Shown here: positions 1 through 5,393 of the stretch, one piece after another
How positions within the stretch are numbered: position 1 is the stretch's first letter
Layout of the letters: every line of letters starts with the position of its first letter
NCBI GenBank assembly: GCA_022728415.1
Contig: JAIJJM010000166.1
Coordinates: 1 to 5,477, forward strand
Origin: Collinsella sp.
Lineage (GTDB): Bacteria; Actinomycetota; Coriobacteriia; Coriobacteriales; Coriobacteriaceae
DNA length: 5,477 nt
Direction of reading: 5' to 3'
Notes under the pieces: model-generated
What the model was told of the DNA's origin: nothing
Seen by the model: the letters and a program-made list of their open reading frames with translations, nothing else
The model's database searches: none
Program-made: the position numbers and the translations under genes

Positions 1-771
1 GGTGAGCACGTAGTCGAAACGCGTACCAGGGTCGGAGAGAAGCGCATCATTCCTTGTGATAGGCGGCACATCGTTAAAGTCACCGATGTTGTGCAGGAAA
101 AGATTCATGAGGCAAAGCCGGCGCGTGGCGGGAACGATCTCCCAGCCGTGAAATGCCTCGTTCTTCAAGAACTTCTTTTGGTCGGCGTCGAGCTGATAGG
201 CCTCCTCTATGTAGCTTTTTGCGGCCAGCAGGAAGCCGCCCGAACCGCAGCACGGATCACAGACGGTCTTCTCAGGCTTAGGCTGCGCACACTTGACGAT
301 GGTGTTGATGAGCGGCCTAGGCGTAAAGTACTGCCCGGCACCAGATTTGGTGTCCTCGGCTATTCGCTGAAGCAGCCCCTCGTAGATGTCGCCCTTGACG
401 TCCTGCGACATAGCCGTCCACGTTTCTGCGCTGATCATCTGAATAACTCGCGCCAAGATCGCCGGAGAGCTCATCTTGTTTTGGGCCCCAGTAAAAATCT
501 CCTGCAGCATGCCGCCCTGGGCGCCTAGCTTGTCGAGCATCTTCTTATAGGTGTCGAACAGCTCCGCGCCGCTCTTGTCCGCAAGGCACTCCCAACGACA
601 GTCATCCGGAAGACCGGTCGGCCTGTTGTAGGGGGGCTTGCTGTACTCGTCTGCCATCTTGAGGAAGAGCAGATAGGTGAGTTGCTCGAGATAATCGCTG
701 TTGGAAACGCCATCGTTATAGAGGACGGTCGCCATGTTCCAAATCTTCTGGTTAATGGTGGATGCGCTCAT
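1..771 (-). CDS. hsdM: Type I restriction-modification DNA methyltransferase subunit HsdM (N-terminal 257 residues, runs off left edge)
   Basis: Adenine-N6 methyltransferase subunit of a type I R-M enzyme. With HsdS it methylates the recognition site, and with HsdR it forms the restricting complex. The frame is open without a stop from an ATG at 771 to base 1 (257 codons). Residues 1-140 match the helical HsdM N-terminal domain (for example SDYLEQLTYLLFLKMADE, 25-42). GQYFTPRPL at 146-154 is the usual lead-in to the catalytic domain, and DPCCGSGGF at 172-180 is the AdoMet-binding motif I. The fragment ends at FDYVLT, where the family normally continues into the NPPF catalytic motif, so that motif should lie just outside the window. 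Known relatives are about 500 residues, so roughly half is present. The start is supported by GAAAGG (778-783) six bases upstream. It lies 25 bp after hsdR on the same strand, which implies one operon; hsdS is expected further left. Confidence 0.95.
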   Translation of the reverse strand, partial: MSASTINQKIWNMATVLYNDGVSNSDYLEQLTYLLFLKMADEYSKPPYNRPTGLPDDCRWECLADKSGAELFDTYKKMLDKLGAQGGMLQEIFTGAQNKMSSPAILARVIQMISAETWTAMSQDVKGDIYEGLLQRIAEDTKSGAGQYFTPRPLINTIVKCAQPKPEKTVCDPCCGSGGFLLAAKSYIEEAYQLDADQKKFLKNEAFHGWEIVPATRRLCLMNLFLHNIGDFNDVPPITRNDALLSDPGTRFDYVLT

Positions 772-796
772 GCGCTGCCTTTCTAGCTAATAGGTG

Positions 797-3559
797 TTAT
801 GCGACAAGCGCGTAGTTCATGTCGTCGAGAACGTCTTGGTACTTATCACCGAATAGGATGTAGAAACGCCCGAGGCCGCCCTTCTCCCCGAAAGGCGATA
901 GGTCGAGGTCGTCAGAGTTCACGCTTCCCGAGGTAGAGATATGGTCGCGAATCATACGCAGCCAATCCATCTGCTCTTCGGTAAACTGGCCGTGGCCTGC
1001 GTTCTTGGAGAAGACCCAACTCTTGAAACGCTCCGCCACGCCCGCCTCGAAGGGCCGTAGGATCTTTTCCTGTCCGAGTTCGAATCGAATGACGGAAATG
1101 ATGTCCATAATCTTGCCCACAGCGCTTCGCGCCGTAGCGACGGGTGCCCCCGCAACCTCGTATGCATGCCAGACCGTGTCGCAAGAGAGCCCATAGGGGG
1201 ACGTTTTCAACGCATCGTGAACAGCTTTGACCATACGCAGCGTGATGGGGCGCTGTTTGTAGGTTTGACCGTAGATGATTTGCAACGCGTCCAGCTCATC
1301 CTTGTTGTCGGCAAGGAACTGTCTGAATGTTTGGATGACCTCTTTGGCGTGGTCCTCGCGATCGGTGTCCCAACCGGATGAAATGACAGCATCCAGGTTC
1401 TCATTATCTATAACCTGGTCGTGTGCCTTGCGCACGTTTTCGAGATAGTTTCTCAACTCCGCAGAGAACATCGGCTCTATCGCCTTTTCGACAAGCCGAG
1501 ACTGGGCTTCCGCCAGCCTGGCTCGCTCTTCTTCGGTTGCTTCTTGAACATCATCGCTAAGGATAAACCCGGCTTCCTTTGCTATCTTGTCCTCGTCGAA
1601 AGCATCAAGCATATCTCTGGCGATATCGTTCACAGAGGCCCCGTCAGCGAGCTCGGCGGCCTTCTTTCGCTCGCCATTGTCCATGACGGCGGCGAGTCGA
1701 AGAAGCCGGCCGGCGAGTGAGGTGACGGTATCGTCATCGCGCGCACCCATGGCGACGCTCATCATGAGCTCTTTCAAGCTTACTGAGGGCTTCCGCTCAA
1801 GCTGCCTTGTTTCAGTCTTCAGGCTCTTCGTGACGCCAACGCAATCGACAACCACGTAGCGGCACTTGTTCGTTGTCGCTGACGGCGAAACGCGAGCCAG
1901 GTCATCATGGCCGAGCGTACGACGCCCGCGGCCAAGCATCTGCTCGAAGTAGTTTTTAGAACGAACATCTCGCATGAAGACAAGACACTCGAGAGCTTTG
2001 ACATCGGTACCAGTAGCGATCATGTCGACGGTCACGGCTATGCGTGGATAGAATTCGTTGCGGAATGCCGCAAGTACAGACTTGGGGTCCTCTTCAGCGT
2101 TATAGGTTATCTTCTTGCAGAACTCGTTCCCGCGCCCGAATTCTTCGCGCACAATGTTGATGATGTCGTCCGCATGACTGTCTGTTTTGGCAAAGATGAG
2201 AGTCTTGGGTATTTCCTTGCGGCCAGGAAACATAACCGTTGTGACCTTGTCGCGGAACTCGCGGATGACGGTGCGTATCTGGGACGGGTTGACAACATCG
2301 CGGTCCAGTTTACCCTTGTCGTATTCCAAATCCTCGTCGTTCTGCTCCCATCGCTTCTCACGGGAAAGGCGATCCCTCTTTTCAACCAGACGCTCGGTAA
2401 TCGTCGCGCCGTTCTTGCTCACATCAGTTTCGATGATGTAGGTATCGCCGCCGACATTGACGCCGTCAATGACTGCCTCCTCATGGGTGTATTCACTCAC
2501 GACGTTCTGGTTGAAAAAAGAATAGGTTCGCTTGTCAGGCGTAGCAGTAAGCCCGATGAGAAAGGCATCGAAGTAATCGAGGACCTGCTGCCAGACGTTA
2601 TAGATAGAACGGTGACACTCATCGATGATGATGAAATCGAAGTATTCAGGCGGGTAAGCCGAGTTGTACTCAACATCGCGTGGCCCGCCGACGAAGCGAC
2701 CCTCACTAGGGGAAGATTCCTCGTCCGCCTCATCAAGTTCCTTGCCCTTGAGGATGGAGTACATGCGCTGAATAGTACTGATGCATACGTTGGAGCCATT
2801 GGGGATCTGCGAAGAGGTCAAACGACAGACGTTGTAAAGCTCAGGAAACAACCTCGCATCGTCGGTAGGCCTGTATTTGCGGAACTCCTCCTCGGCCTGT
2901 TCCCCCAGGTTCTTTGTGTCAACAAGGAATAGAATGCGCTTTGCCTTGGCAAATTTGAGTAGACGATAAACGTTGGTAATGGCGGTATATGTCTTGCCAG
3001 CACCAGTGGCCATTTGGATTAACGCGCGCGGGCGATTCTCCTCAAACGTCTTTTCGAGTTTTAAAATTGCATTTATTTGACACTTGCGATAGCCGGCGGT
3101 CTCGAAGTCGGGAAAAGACTTAAGTCTATTCCGAAGAGTGCCAGAATCCTTCAGCCAACTACGTAGCTGTTCCGGTCTATGAAAAGAGAAGATCTCGCGA
3201 GAGCGGTAGTCTTTATCGTGGTAGTCGCAAAAGCGGACCAGGACGTCGGTCGCCTCGTAGACAAAGCGAATGTCAATATTCGTAGTGGCATATTTGAATT
3301 CACTCTCGGCGTATTTCTTTGACTGCTCGGCTACCGCTGTTAGCTTCTCGCCCTTGTTGTGTTCCTTGGCTTCAATTAACCCGCAGGGGGTGCCATCAAC
3401 AAAGATAAGGTAATCACATGGCCCAGAAGTCGTTTGCCACTCACGGACAACGACACCGCAGGCCGCTGCGGGATTGAACTCTTTAACGTCCTGAACGACA
3501 TATCCAGAAGCGCTCAACTTTTCATCGATAACAAGACGCGCTTTTTCCTCGGGGCTCAC
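797..3559 (-). CDS. hsdR: Type I restriction endonuclease/translocase subunit HsdR (EcoEI-like)
   Basis: Motor and nuclease subunit of a type I R-M complex: ATP-driven DNA translocation followed by double-strand cleavage away from the unmethylated site. The 920 residues are complete. The N-terminal nuclease carries D49 (PCDYLIF) and E63-A-K65 (LIEAKE), the PD-(D/E)xK pattern. The SF2 helicase core follows: Walker A ATGAGKT 184-190, DECH 313-316, LTATP 337-341, ATGTDV 515-520 and QMLGRGRR 540-547. The tail from about 740 to the end (TLRMVKAV, then GGLGRFYILFGDKYQDVLDDM) matches the EcoEI-type R C-terminal domain. The start is GTG at 3559. No ATG lies between it and the in-frame stop upstream (3590-3592), the protein then begins MSPEEKAR as in many relatives, and GAGAAAGG (3571-3578) sits 11 bases upstream. 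All key catalytic motifs are intact, so it should be active. It is the first gene of the hsdR-hsdM unit. Confidence 0.97.
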   Translation of the reverse strand: MSPEEKARLVIDEKLSASGYVVQDVKEFNPAAACGVVVREWQTTSGPCDYLIFVDGTPCGLIEAKEHNKGEKLTAVAEQSKKYAESEFKYATTNIDIRFVYEATDVLVRFCDYHDKDYRSREIFSFHRPEQLRSWLKDSGTLRNRLKSFPDFETAGYRKCQINAILKLEKTFEENRPRALIQMATGAGKTYTAITNVYRLLKFAKAKRILFLVDTKNLGEQAEEEFRKYRPTDDARLFPELYNVCRLTSSQIPNGSNVCISTIQRMYSILKGKELDEADEESSPSEGRFVGGPRDVEYNSAYPPEYFDFIIIDECHRSIYNVWQQVLDYFDAFLIGLTATPDKRTYSFFNQNVVSEYTHEEAVIDGVNVGGDTYIIETDVSKNGATITERLVEKRDRLSREKRWEQNDEDLEYDKGKLDRDVVNPSQIRTVIREFRDKVTTVMFPGRKEIPKTLIFAKTDSHADDIINIVREEFGRGNEFCKKITYNAEEDPKSVLAAFRNEFYPRIAVTVDMIATGTDVKALECLVFMRDVRSKNYFEQMLGRGRRTLGHDDLARVSPSATTNKCRYVVVDCVGVTKSLKTETRQLERKPSVSLKELMMSVAMGARDDDTVTSLAGRLLRLAAVMDNGERKKAAELADGASVNDIARDMLDAFDEDKIAKEAGFILSDDVQEATEEERARLAEAQSRLVEKAIEPMFSAELRNYLENVRKAHDQVIDNENLDAVISSGWDTDREDHAKEVIQTFRQFLADNKDELDALQIIYGQTYKQRPITLRMVKAVHDALKTSPYGLSCDTVWHAYEVAGAPVATARSAVGKIMDIISVIRFELGQEKILRPFEAGVAERFKSWVFSKNAGHGQFTEEQMDWLRMIRDHISTSGSVNSDDLDLSPFGEKGGLGRFYILFGDKYQDVLDDMNYALVA

Positions 3560-3607
3560 CCAACCGCCAGCCTTTCTCGATGCCGCAAACTAATATGCCA
3601 GCGTCCT

Positions 3608-3626
3608 AGAACATACATAAGAACAT
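3608..3626. repeat. Direct repeat AGAACAT x2 next to the hsdR promoter
   Basis: AGAACAT occurs at 3608-3614 and again at 3620-3626, a 12-base period, separated by ACATA. The second copy touches the proposed -10 box and the first lies at or just downstream of the predicted transcription start. Tandem sites about one helical turn apart at a start site can be operator half-sites, but a 7-base repeat this short can also be chance. Confidence 0.3.
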
Positions 3627-3654
3627 TTTATCAGGCATTAGACAGCAGCGTCTA
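3625..3654 (-). promoter_or_regulatory. Candidate sigma-70-type promoter for hsdR-hsdM
   Basis: On the minus strand, TAGACG (3654-3649, 4/6 to TTGACA) is followed after 18 bases by TAAAAT (3630-3625, 5/6 to TATAAT). Transcription would begin near 3618, giving a leader of about 59 bases before the hsdR GTG. Its position just after a terminator-like hairpin suits an independent start for the restriction operon. The prediction rests on consensus matching only. Confidence 0.35.
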
Positions 3655-3661
3655 TCTCTGA

Positions 3662-3697
3662 GCAAAAGCAGCGAGCGTTCTGGAGGAACGGTCGCTG
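3662..3697 (-). terminator. Candidate intrinsic terminator of the exonuclease transcript
   Basis: Positions 3669-3680 and 3686-3697 form a 12-position stem (CAGCGA/TCGCTG plus CGTTC/GAACG) with one mismatch and a 5-base loop. On the minus strand the stem is followed by CTTTTGC. The T run is short, so termination may be partial. It lies about 180 bases after the exonuclease stop and immediately before the proposed hsdR promoter. The other strand lacks a T tail, which fixes the orientation. Confidence 0.4.
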
Positions 3698-3877
3698 AAG
3701 CGCGGTAGACCCCGGGCCCATCGGCGACGCAGCACATGTCCTAGAAAGTCAGAGAGAAACGCTCTATGTTTAGAAGCAAACGGATGGTCTTTCCAAAAGA
3801 AACACGAGAAGCGCATCAATTGAATTAAGGAAAGTTGAAGTACAGTAGGCAGCAGTGAATTTATCAATGGCCTTCAG

Positions 3878-4645
3878 TCACCCAAGTCCACCAGCCATTC
3901 TTAGCAAATTACCCAACCCCTCTGCCTTCAGCTTCAGCAGCAGGTCGCCCAGCTCGGGGCACTTGCTGGAGAGGCGCGTCTGGGCTCGCGCGCCCATCCC
4001 CCACCGCTGGCGGACTTCCTGGGCGCGTGGGCTCACGCGGTAGTCCCCGTCCATCACCTGCTTGAGCAGCTTGGCGGTCACGCGCGCATCGGCAAGGGCG
4101 CTGTGGGCGTGGCCCGTCGACTCATCGAGCTCGATGCCAAACCACGTTGCCGCGCCACCCAAAGAGATGCACTCGTGGCTGCCCACGTCCATGATCGAGG
4201 TATAAAACGCCTGCAGGTCGGCCCAGTCCGTAGGAAATGCGGAAAGATCAATGTGCTTTGCCTGGCACTCGGTCAAAAACTGTCGACGGTCCGCCCCGCT
4301 CCAACAGACCACCTGGACGGAGTAGCGACCGATCCAATCGCCGAGCCTTTTGATAACCATACAGAGCGGGTCGGCCATCGCGGTGTCCACGGCCGATATC
4401 CCCGTAAGCTCGCGGACGGGGAATGCAACGCCTTCGGTAAATTCCGTCTGCACAAACTGCGAGAACTCGCCCATAACGTTGCCGTGGTAATCGAGCTTGA
4501 CGGCGCCGATCTCGATAATCTCATTGCGCAGTCCACGGCGCTGGCGCTGCTTTGGCACCGGCGCAAACTCAAAGTCCAGCACAATCTGGCGCGCAAAGTT
4601 CGTCGTATCGACAGCCGAGATACACGGTGTCTTTTCAGCTGACAC
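3878..4645 (-). CDS. DEDDh-family 3'-5' exonuclease (DnaQ/RNase T-like fold)
   Basis: Predicted metal-dependent 3'-5' exonuclease of 255 residues; DNA or RNA as substrate cannot be told from sequence. The DEDDh active site is visible in order: D24 and E26 in LDFEF (ExoI), D119 in CWSGADRRQF (ExoII), and H181 with D186 in HSALADAR (ExoIII, HxAxxD form). RNEIIEIGAVKLD (40-52) and FPVRELTGIS (75-84) are typical of this fold. The last 50 or so residues (from VSPRAQEV, 204) lie beyond the core and form a basic then leucine-rich tail of unknown role. No polymerase or helicase domain is attached, so it is a stand-alone exonuclease rather than a DnaQ epsilon subunit with certainty. The start is GTG at 4645 with a strong ribosome binding site 8 bases upstream. 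It is separated from hsdR by 318 bp and looks like its own unit. Confidence 0.9.
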   Translation of the reverse strand: MSAEKTPCISAVDTTNFARQIVLDFEFAPVPKQRQRRGLRNEIIEIGAVKLDYHGNVMGEFSQFVQTEFTEGVAFPVRELTGISAVDTAMADPLCMVIKRLGDWIGRYSVQVVCWSGADRRQFLTECQAKHIDLSAFPTDWADLQAFYTSIMDVGSHECISLGGAATWFGIELDESTGHAHSALADARVTAKLLKQVMDGDYRVSPRAQEVRQRWGMGARAQTRLSSKCPELGDLLLKLKAEGLGNLLRMAGGLG

Positions 4646-4653
4646 GGTTAGGG

Positions 4654-4662
4654 CCTTTCTCC
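4654..4662 (-). promoter_or_regulatory. Ribosome binding site fixing the exonuclease GTG start
   Basis: GGAGAAAGG on the minus strand ends 8 bases before the GTG at 4645, an ideal distance. The same GAAAGG core precedes hsdR (3571-3578) and hsdM (778-783), which supports all three starts. Confidence 0.75.
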
Positions 4663-4810
4663 GTCAACTGCCGCTTGGTTACATAAGCGGCTACATTGTC
4701 GTAAGGATAGGCGTCCGTGCGGACATGAAGGCGGGACGCAATGCCATGCGCGCCAGGCACTCGCCACACAGACGGCCCCAAGGGAGTCGCCAGCTCTATT
4801 CAAATGCATG

Positions 4811-4855
4811 AAAAAGTTTAGGCCCGGTGACTTGAATCAGCGGTCATCCCGGGCC
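4811..4855 (-). terminator. GC-rich hairpin with T run, terminator-like on the minus strand
   Basis: GGCCCGG (4821-4827) pairs with CCGGGCC (4849-4855), and TGAC (4828-4831) pairs with GTCA (4843-4846), with a 2-base bulge and an 11-base loop. On the minus strand the stem is followed by TAAACTTTTT, a T run a few bases late. No minus-strand gene is visible immediately to the right, so it may be a relic, may block read-through into the exonuclease gene, or may be only an inverted repeat. Confidence 0.35.
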
Positions 4856-5028
4856 CATCAATATGCAGTGTACCTACAGAGGGCTGGTTAATCAAACGGG
4901 CTTTCGGCGACGAAGACCTGCGCGTCTATCCCCAATCGCCCAGCGCCGTCTTCTGCCGCCCTTACGAAAGGCTGCTATTCGAAGGAATCACGTTGCTGTT
5001 ATTATCGAACATATATTCGTATTTATGA
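4831..5028 (+). pseudogene. Possible gene remnant: open frame without a start codon
   Basis: A plus-strand frame is open for 65 codons between stops at 4828 and 5026 but has no ATG or GTG near its beginning. The middle (4903-4971) has mostly C or G in third positions and reads like protein, for example FGDEDLRVYPQSPSAVFCRP. A different frame just upstream begins ATGAAAAAG at 4808 and stops at 4889. A frameshifted or truncated gene is one reading, and chance openness in GC-rich DNA is the other. I do not recognise the peptide. Confidence 0.15.
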
Positions 5029-5045
5029 CCACGCTTTGATAGAAT
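5016..5045 (+). promoter_or_regulatory. Candidate extended -10 promoter of the small-peptide gene
   Basis: TGATAGAAT (5037-5045) is an extended -10: TG, one base, then TAGAAT (5/6 to TATAAT). A weak -35, TTCGTA (5016-5021), lies 18 bases upstream of the hexamer. Transcription would begin near 5052. That is downstream of the first in-frame ATG (5044), so it argues that the peptide starts at the later ATG at 5110. Confidence 0.45.
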
Positions 5046-5074
5046 GGCAGTTGTTGACGGCAGTTCCATGTGCC

Positions 5075-5109
5075 GGGCAGCGCCCTCCATGCGACGGGAG
5101 ATGATGCCC
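5075..5109 (+). promoter_or_regulatory. 5' stem-loop hiding the ribosome binding site of the small peptide
   Basis: GGGCA (5075-5079) pairs with TGCCC (5105-5109), directly next to the ATG at 5110. Inside it, CTCC (5085-5088) pairs with the Shine-Dalgarno core GGAG (5097-5100). Such masking of the ribosome binding site is common in type I toxin mRNAs, where it limits translation. The stems are short (5 and 4 bp), so the fold is plausible rather than certain. Confidence 0.35.
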
Positions 5110-5235
5110 ATGACCGATCTGATTGATTTCGTGAAGCTCCTGACCGCTTTGGTCTCGCTCCTCACGGCGCTTATCGGACTTTCCGAGGCACTTAAGCAGC
5201 GTACGAAGCAAAAGAAGAGGGGTCGACGCCGTTAA
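5110..5235 (+). CDS. 41-residue single-helix membrane peptide with basic tail, type I toxin-like
   Basis: I do not recognise a named family. The peptide begins MTDLIDFV, has one hydrophobic segment (about 3-28) built on an imperfect heptad repeat LLTALVS/LLTALIG (10-16 and 17-23), and ends in a strongly basic tail (29-41, nine Lys or Arg of 13, ending RRR). It probably inserts in the cytoplasmic membrane with the basic end on the inner face. Small hydrophobic peptides with charged tails are typical of type I toxins; a holin-like or leader peptide is possible. I chose ATG 5110 because GGGAG (5096-5100) sits 9 bases upstream and the predicted transcript begins near 5052. The frame is also open from ATG 5044 (63 residues), but that start overlaps the proposed -10 box. 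A convergent antisense RNA is predicted over its 3' end. Confidence 0.6.
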   Translation: MTDLIDFVKLLTALVSLLTALIGLSEALKQRTKQKKRGRRR

Positions 5236-5248
5236 GGCATTGACCCCT
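5208..5248 (-). terminator. Intrinsic terminator of the predicted antisense RNA, overlapping the peptide gene end
   Basis: AGGGGTC (5218-5224) pairs with GACCCCT (5242-5248), and an inner GCC (5228-5230) pairs with GGC (5236-5238) around a 5-base loop holding most of the stop codon. On the minus strand the stem is followed by CTTCTTTTGC, a fair U run. On the plus strand it is followed by TGAACTAAG, with no T run, so it should work only leftward. Confidence 0.45.
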
Positions 5249-5295
5249 TGAACTAAGTAACGGCGCTGCCCAGCTATCACCCTTGGGCTGCCGTC
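5210..5295 (-). ncRNA. Predicted antisense RNA (about 86 nt), candidate type I antitoxin
   Basis: It is inferred from a minus-strand promoter at 5302-5330 and a minus-strand terminator at 5208-5248. The RNA would begin near 5295 with a stem-loop (5260-5294), have a short single-stranded linker, and end in the terminator hairpin. It would be fully complementary to the last eight or so codons of the small peptide gene and to its 3' leader-out. This tail-to-tail overlap is the arrangement known for Bacillus txpA/RatA and bsrG/SR4. No minus-strand protein is convincing here. Confidence 0.4.
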
Positions 5296-5306
5296 GACTT
5301 TATTCT
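5260..5306 (+). terminator. Candidate terminator of the small-peptide mRNA
   Basis: ACGGC (5260-5264) with GCCGT (5290-5294) and GCCCA (5268-5272) with TGGGC (5284-5288) form a 10-bp stem with an unequal internal loop and an 11-base loop. The plus strand continues CGACTTTATTCT, a weak T-rich tail. The same hairpin would be the 5' structure of the predicted antisense RNA, so the two RNAs could meet here loop to loop. Confidence 0.4.
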
Positions 5307-5330
5307 ACCCACGGTTGCCAGGTTTAACAA
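5302..5330 (-). promoter_or_regulatory. Candidate promoter of the antisense RNA
   Basis: On the minus strand TTGTTA (5330-5325, 4/6 to TTGACA) is followed after exactly 17 bases by TAGAAT (5307-5302, 5/6 to TATAAT). The -10 is identical to that of the sense gene. Its spacing is better than the sense promoter's, as expected if the antitoxin is made in excess. The predicted start is near 5295. Confidence 0.45.
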
Positions 5331-5393
5331 ATGAATTTTCAGTAATGGAGCCTCGGAGCACGCTCGCTCAACCACCTGGCCATCGGATTAGCC

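Larger units (their letters stand above)
3560..3877. other. Intergenic region between exonuclease gene and hsdR
   Basis: These 318 bases separate two minus-strand genes. Reading along the minus strand, I see about 180 bases of unassigned sequence after the exonuclease stop, then a hairpin with a short T run (terminator candidate), then a candidate promoter for hsdR, then its ribosome binding site. An open minus-strand frame from 3867 to 3652 has only a TTG start, no clear ribosome binding site, passes through the hairpin and resembles nothing I know, so I do not call it a gene. Confidence 0.7.
4646..5015. other. Intergenic region between the divergent exonuclease and small-peptide genes
   Basis: About 370 bases with no convincing gene or RNA gene. 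I see the exonuclease ribosome binding site at the left, a small inverted repeat (GCGTCC 4711-4716 with GGACGC 4734-4739), a strong GC-rich inverted repeat at 4821-4855, and an open but start-less frame at 4831-5028. I found no good promoter for the exonuclease gene by eye. Confidence 0.6.

Noticed and set aside
91..528. A 145-residue plus-strand open frame
   Set aside because: It is antisense to hsdM, whose minus frame carries the N-terminal domain and methyltransferase motif I. It shows no recognisable features of its own.
1907..2932. A 341-residue open frame on the plus strand inside hsdR
   Set aside because: It is fully antisense to the helicase core of hsdR, which has all its motifs in the minus frame. 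The antisense product shows no recognisable domain and its length is explained by GC-rich codon bias.
3652..3867. A 71-codon minus-strand frame downstream of the exonuclease gene
   Set aside because: It has a TTG start, no clear ribosome binding site, no recognisable content, and runs through the terminator-like hairpin and into the hsdR promoter candidate.
4103..4642. A 179-residue plus-strand open frame
   Set aside because: It is antisense to the exonuclease gene, whose DEDDh residues are all in the minus frame.
4821..4870. tRNA gene suggested by the GC-rich stem
   Set aside because: There is one long bulged hairpin and no cloverleaf. I found no T-arm GGTTCGA-type sequence or anticodon arm at the right distances.
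5044..5109. N-terminal extension of the small peptide from the ATG at 5044 (63 residues in total)
   Set aside because: That ATG overlaps the proposed -10 box and has no ribosome binding site. The extension has no hydrophobic or conserved look, whereas the ATG at 5110 has GGGAG at a good distance.
5023..5280. An 85-codon minus-strand frame across the small-peptide gene
   Set aside because: Its composition looks like the mirror of the plus-strand gene, it would have to read through the minus-strand terminator hairpin, and it has no recognisable domain. The minus-strand signals here fit a short untranslated RNA better.
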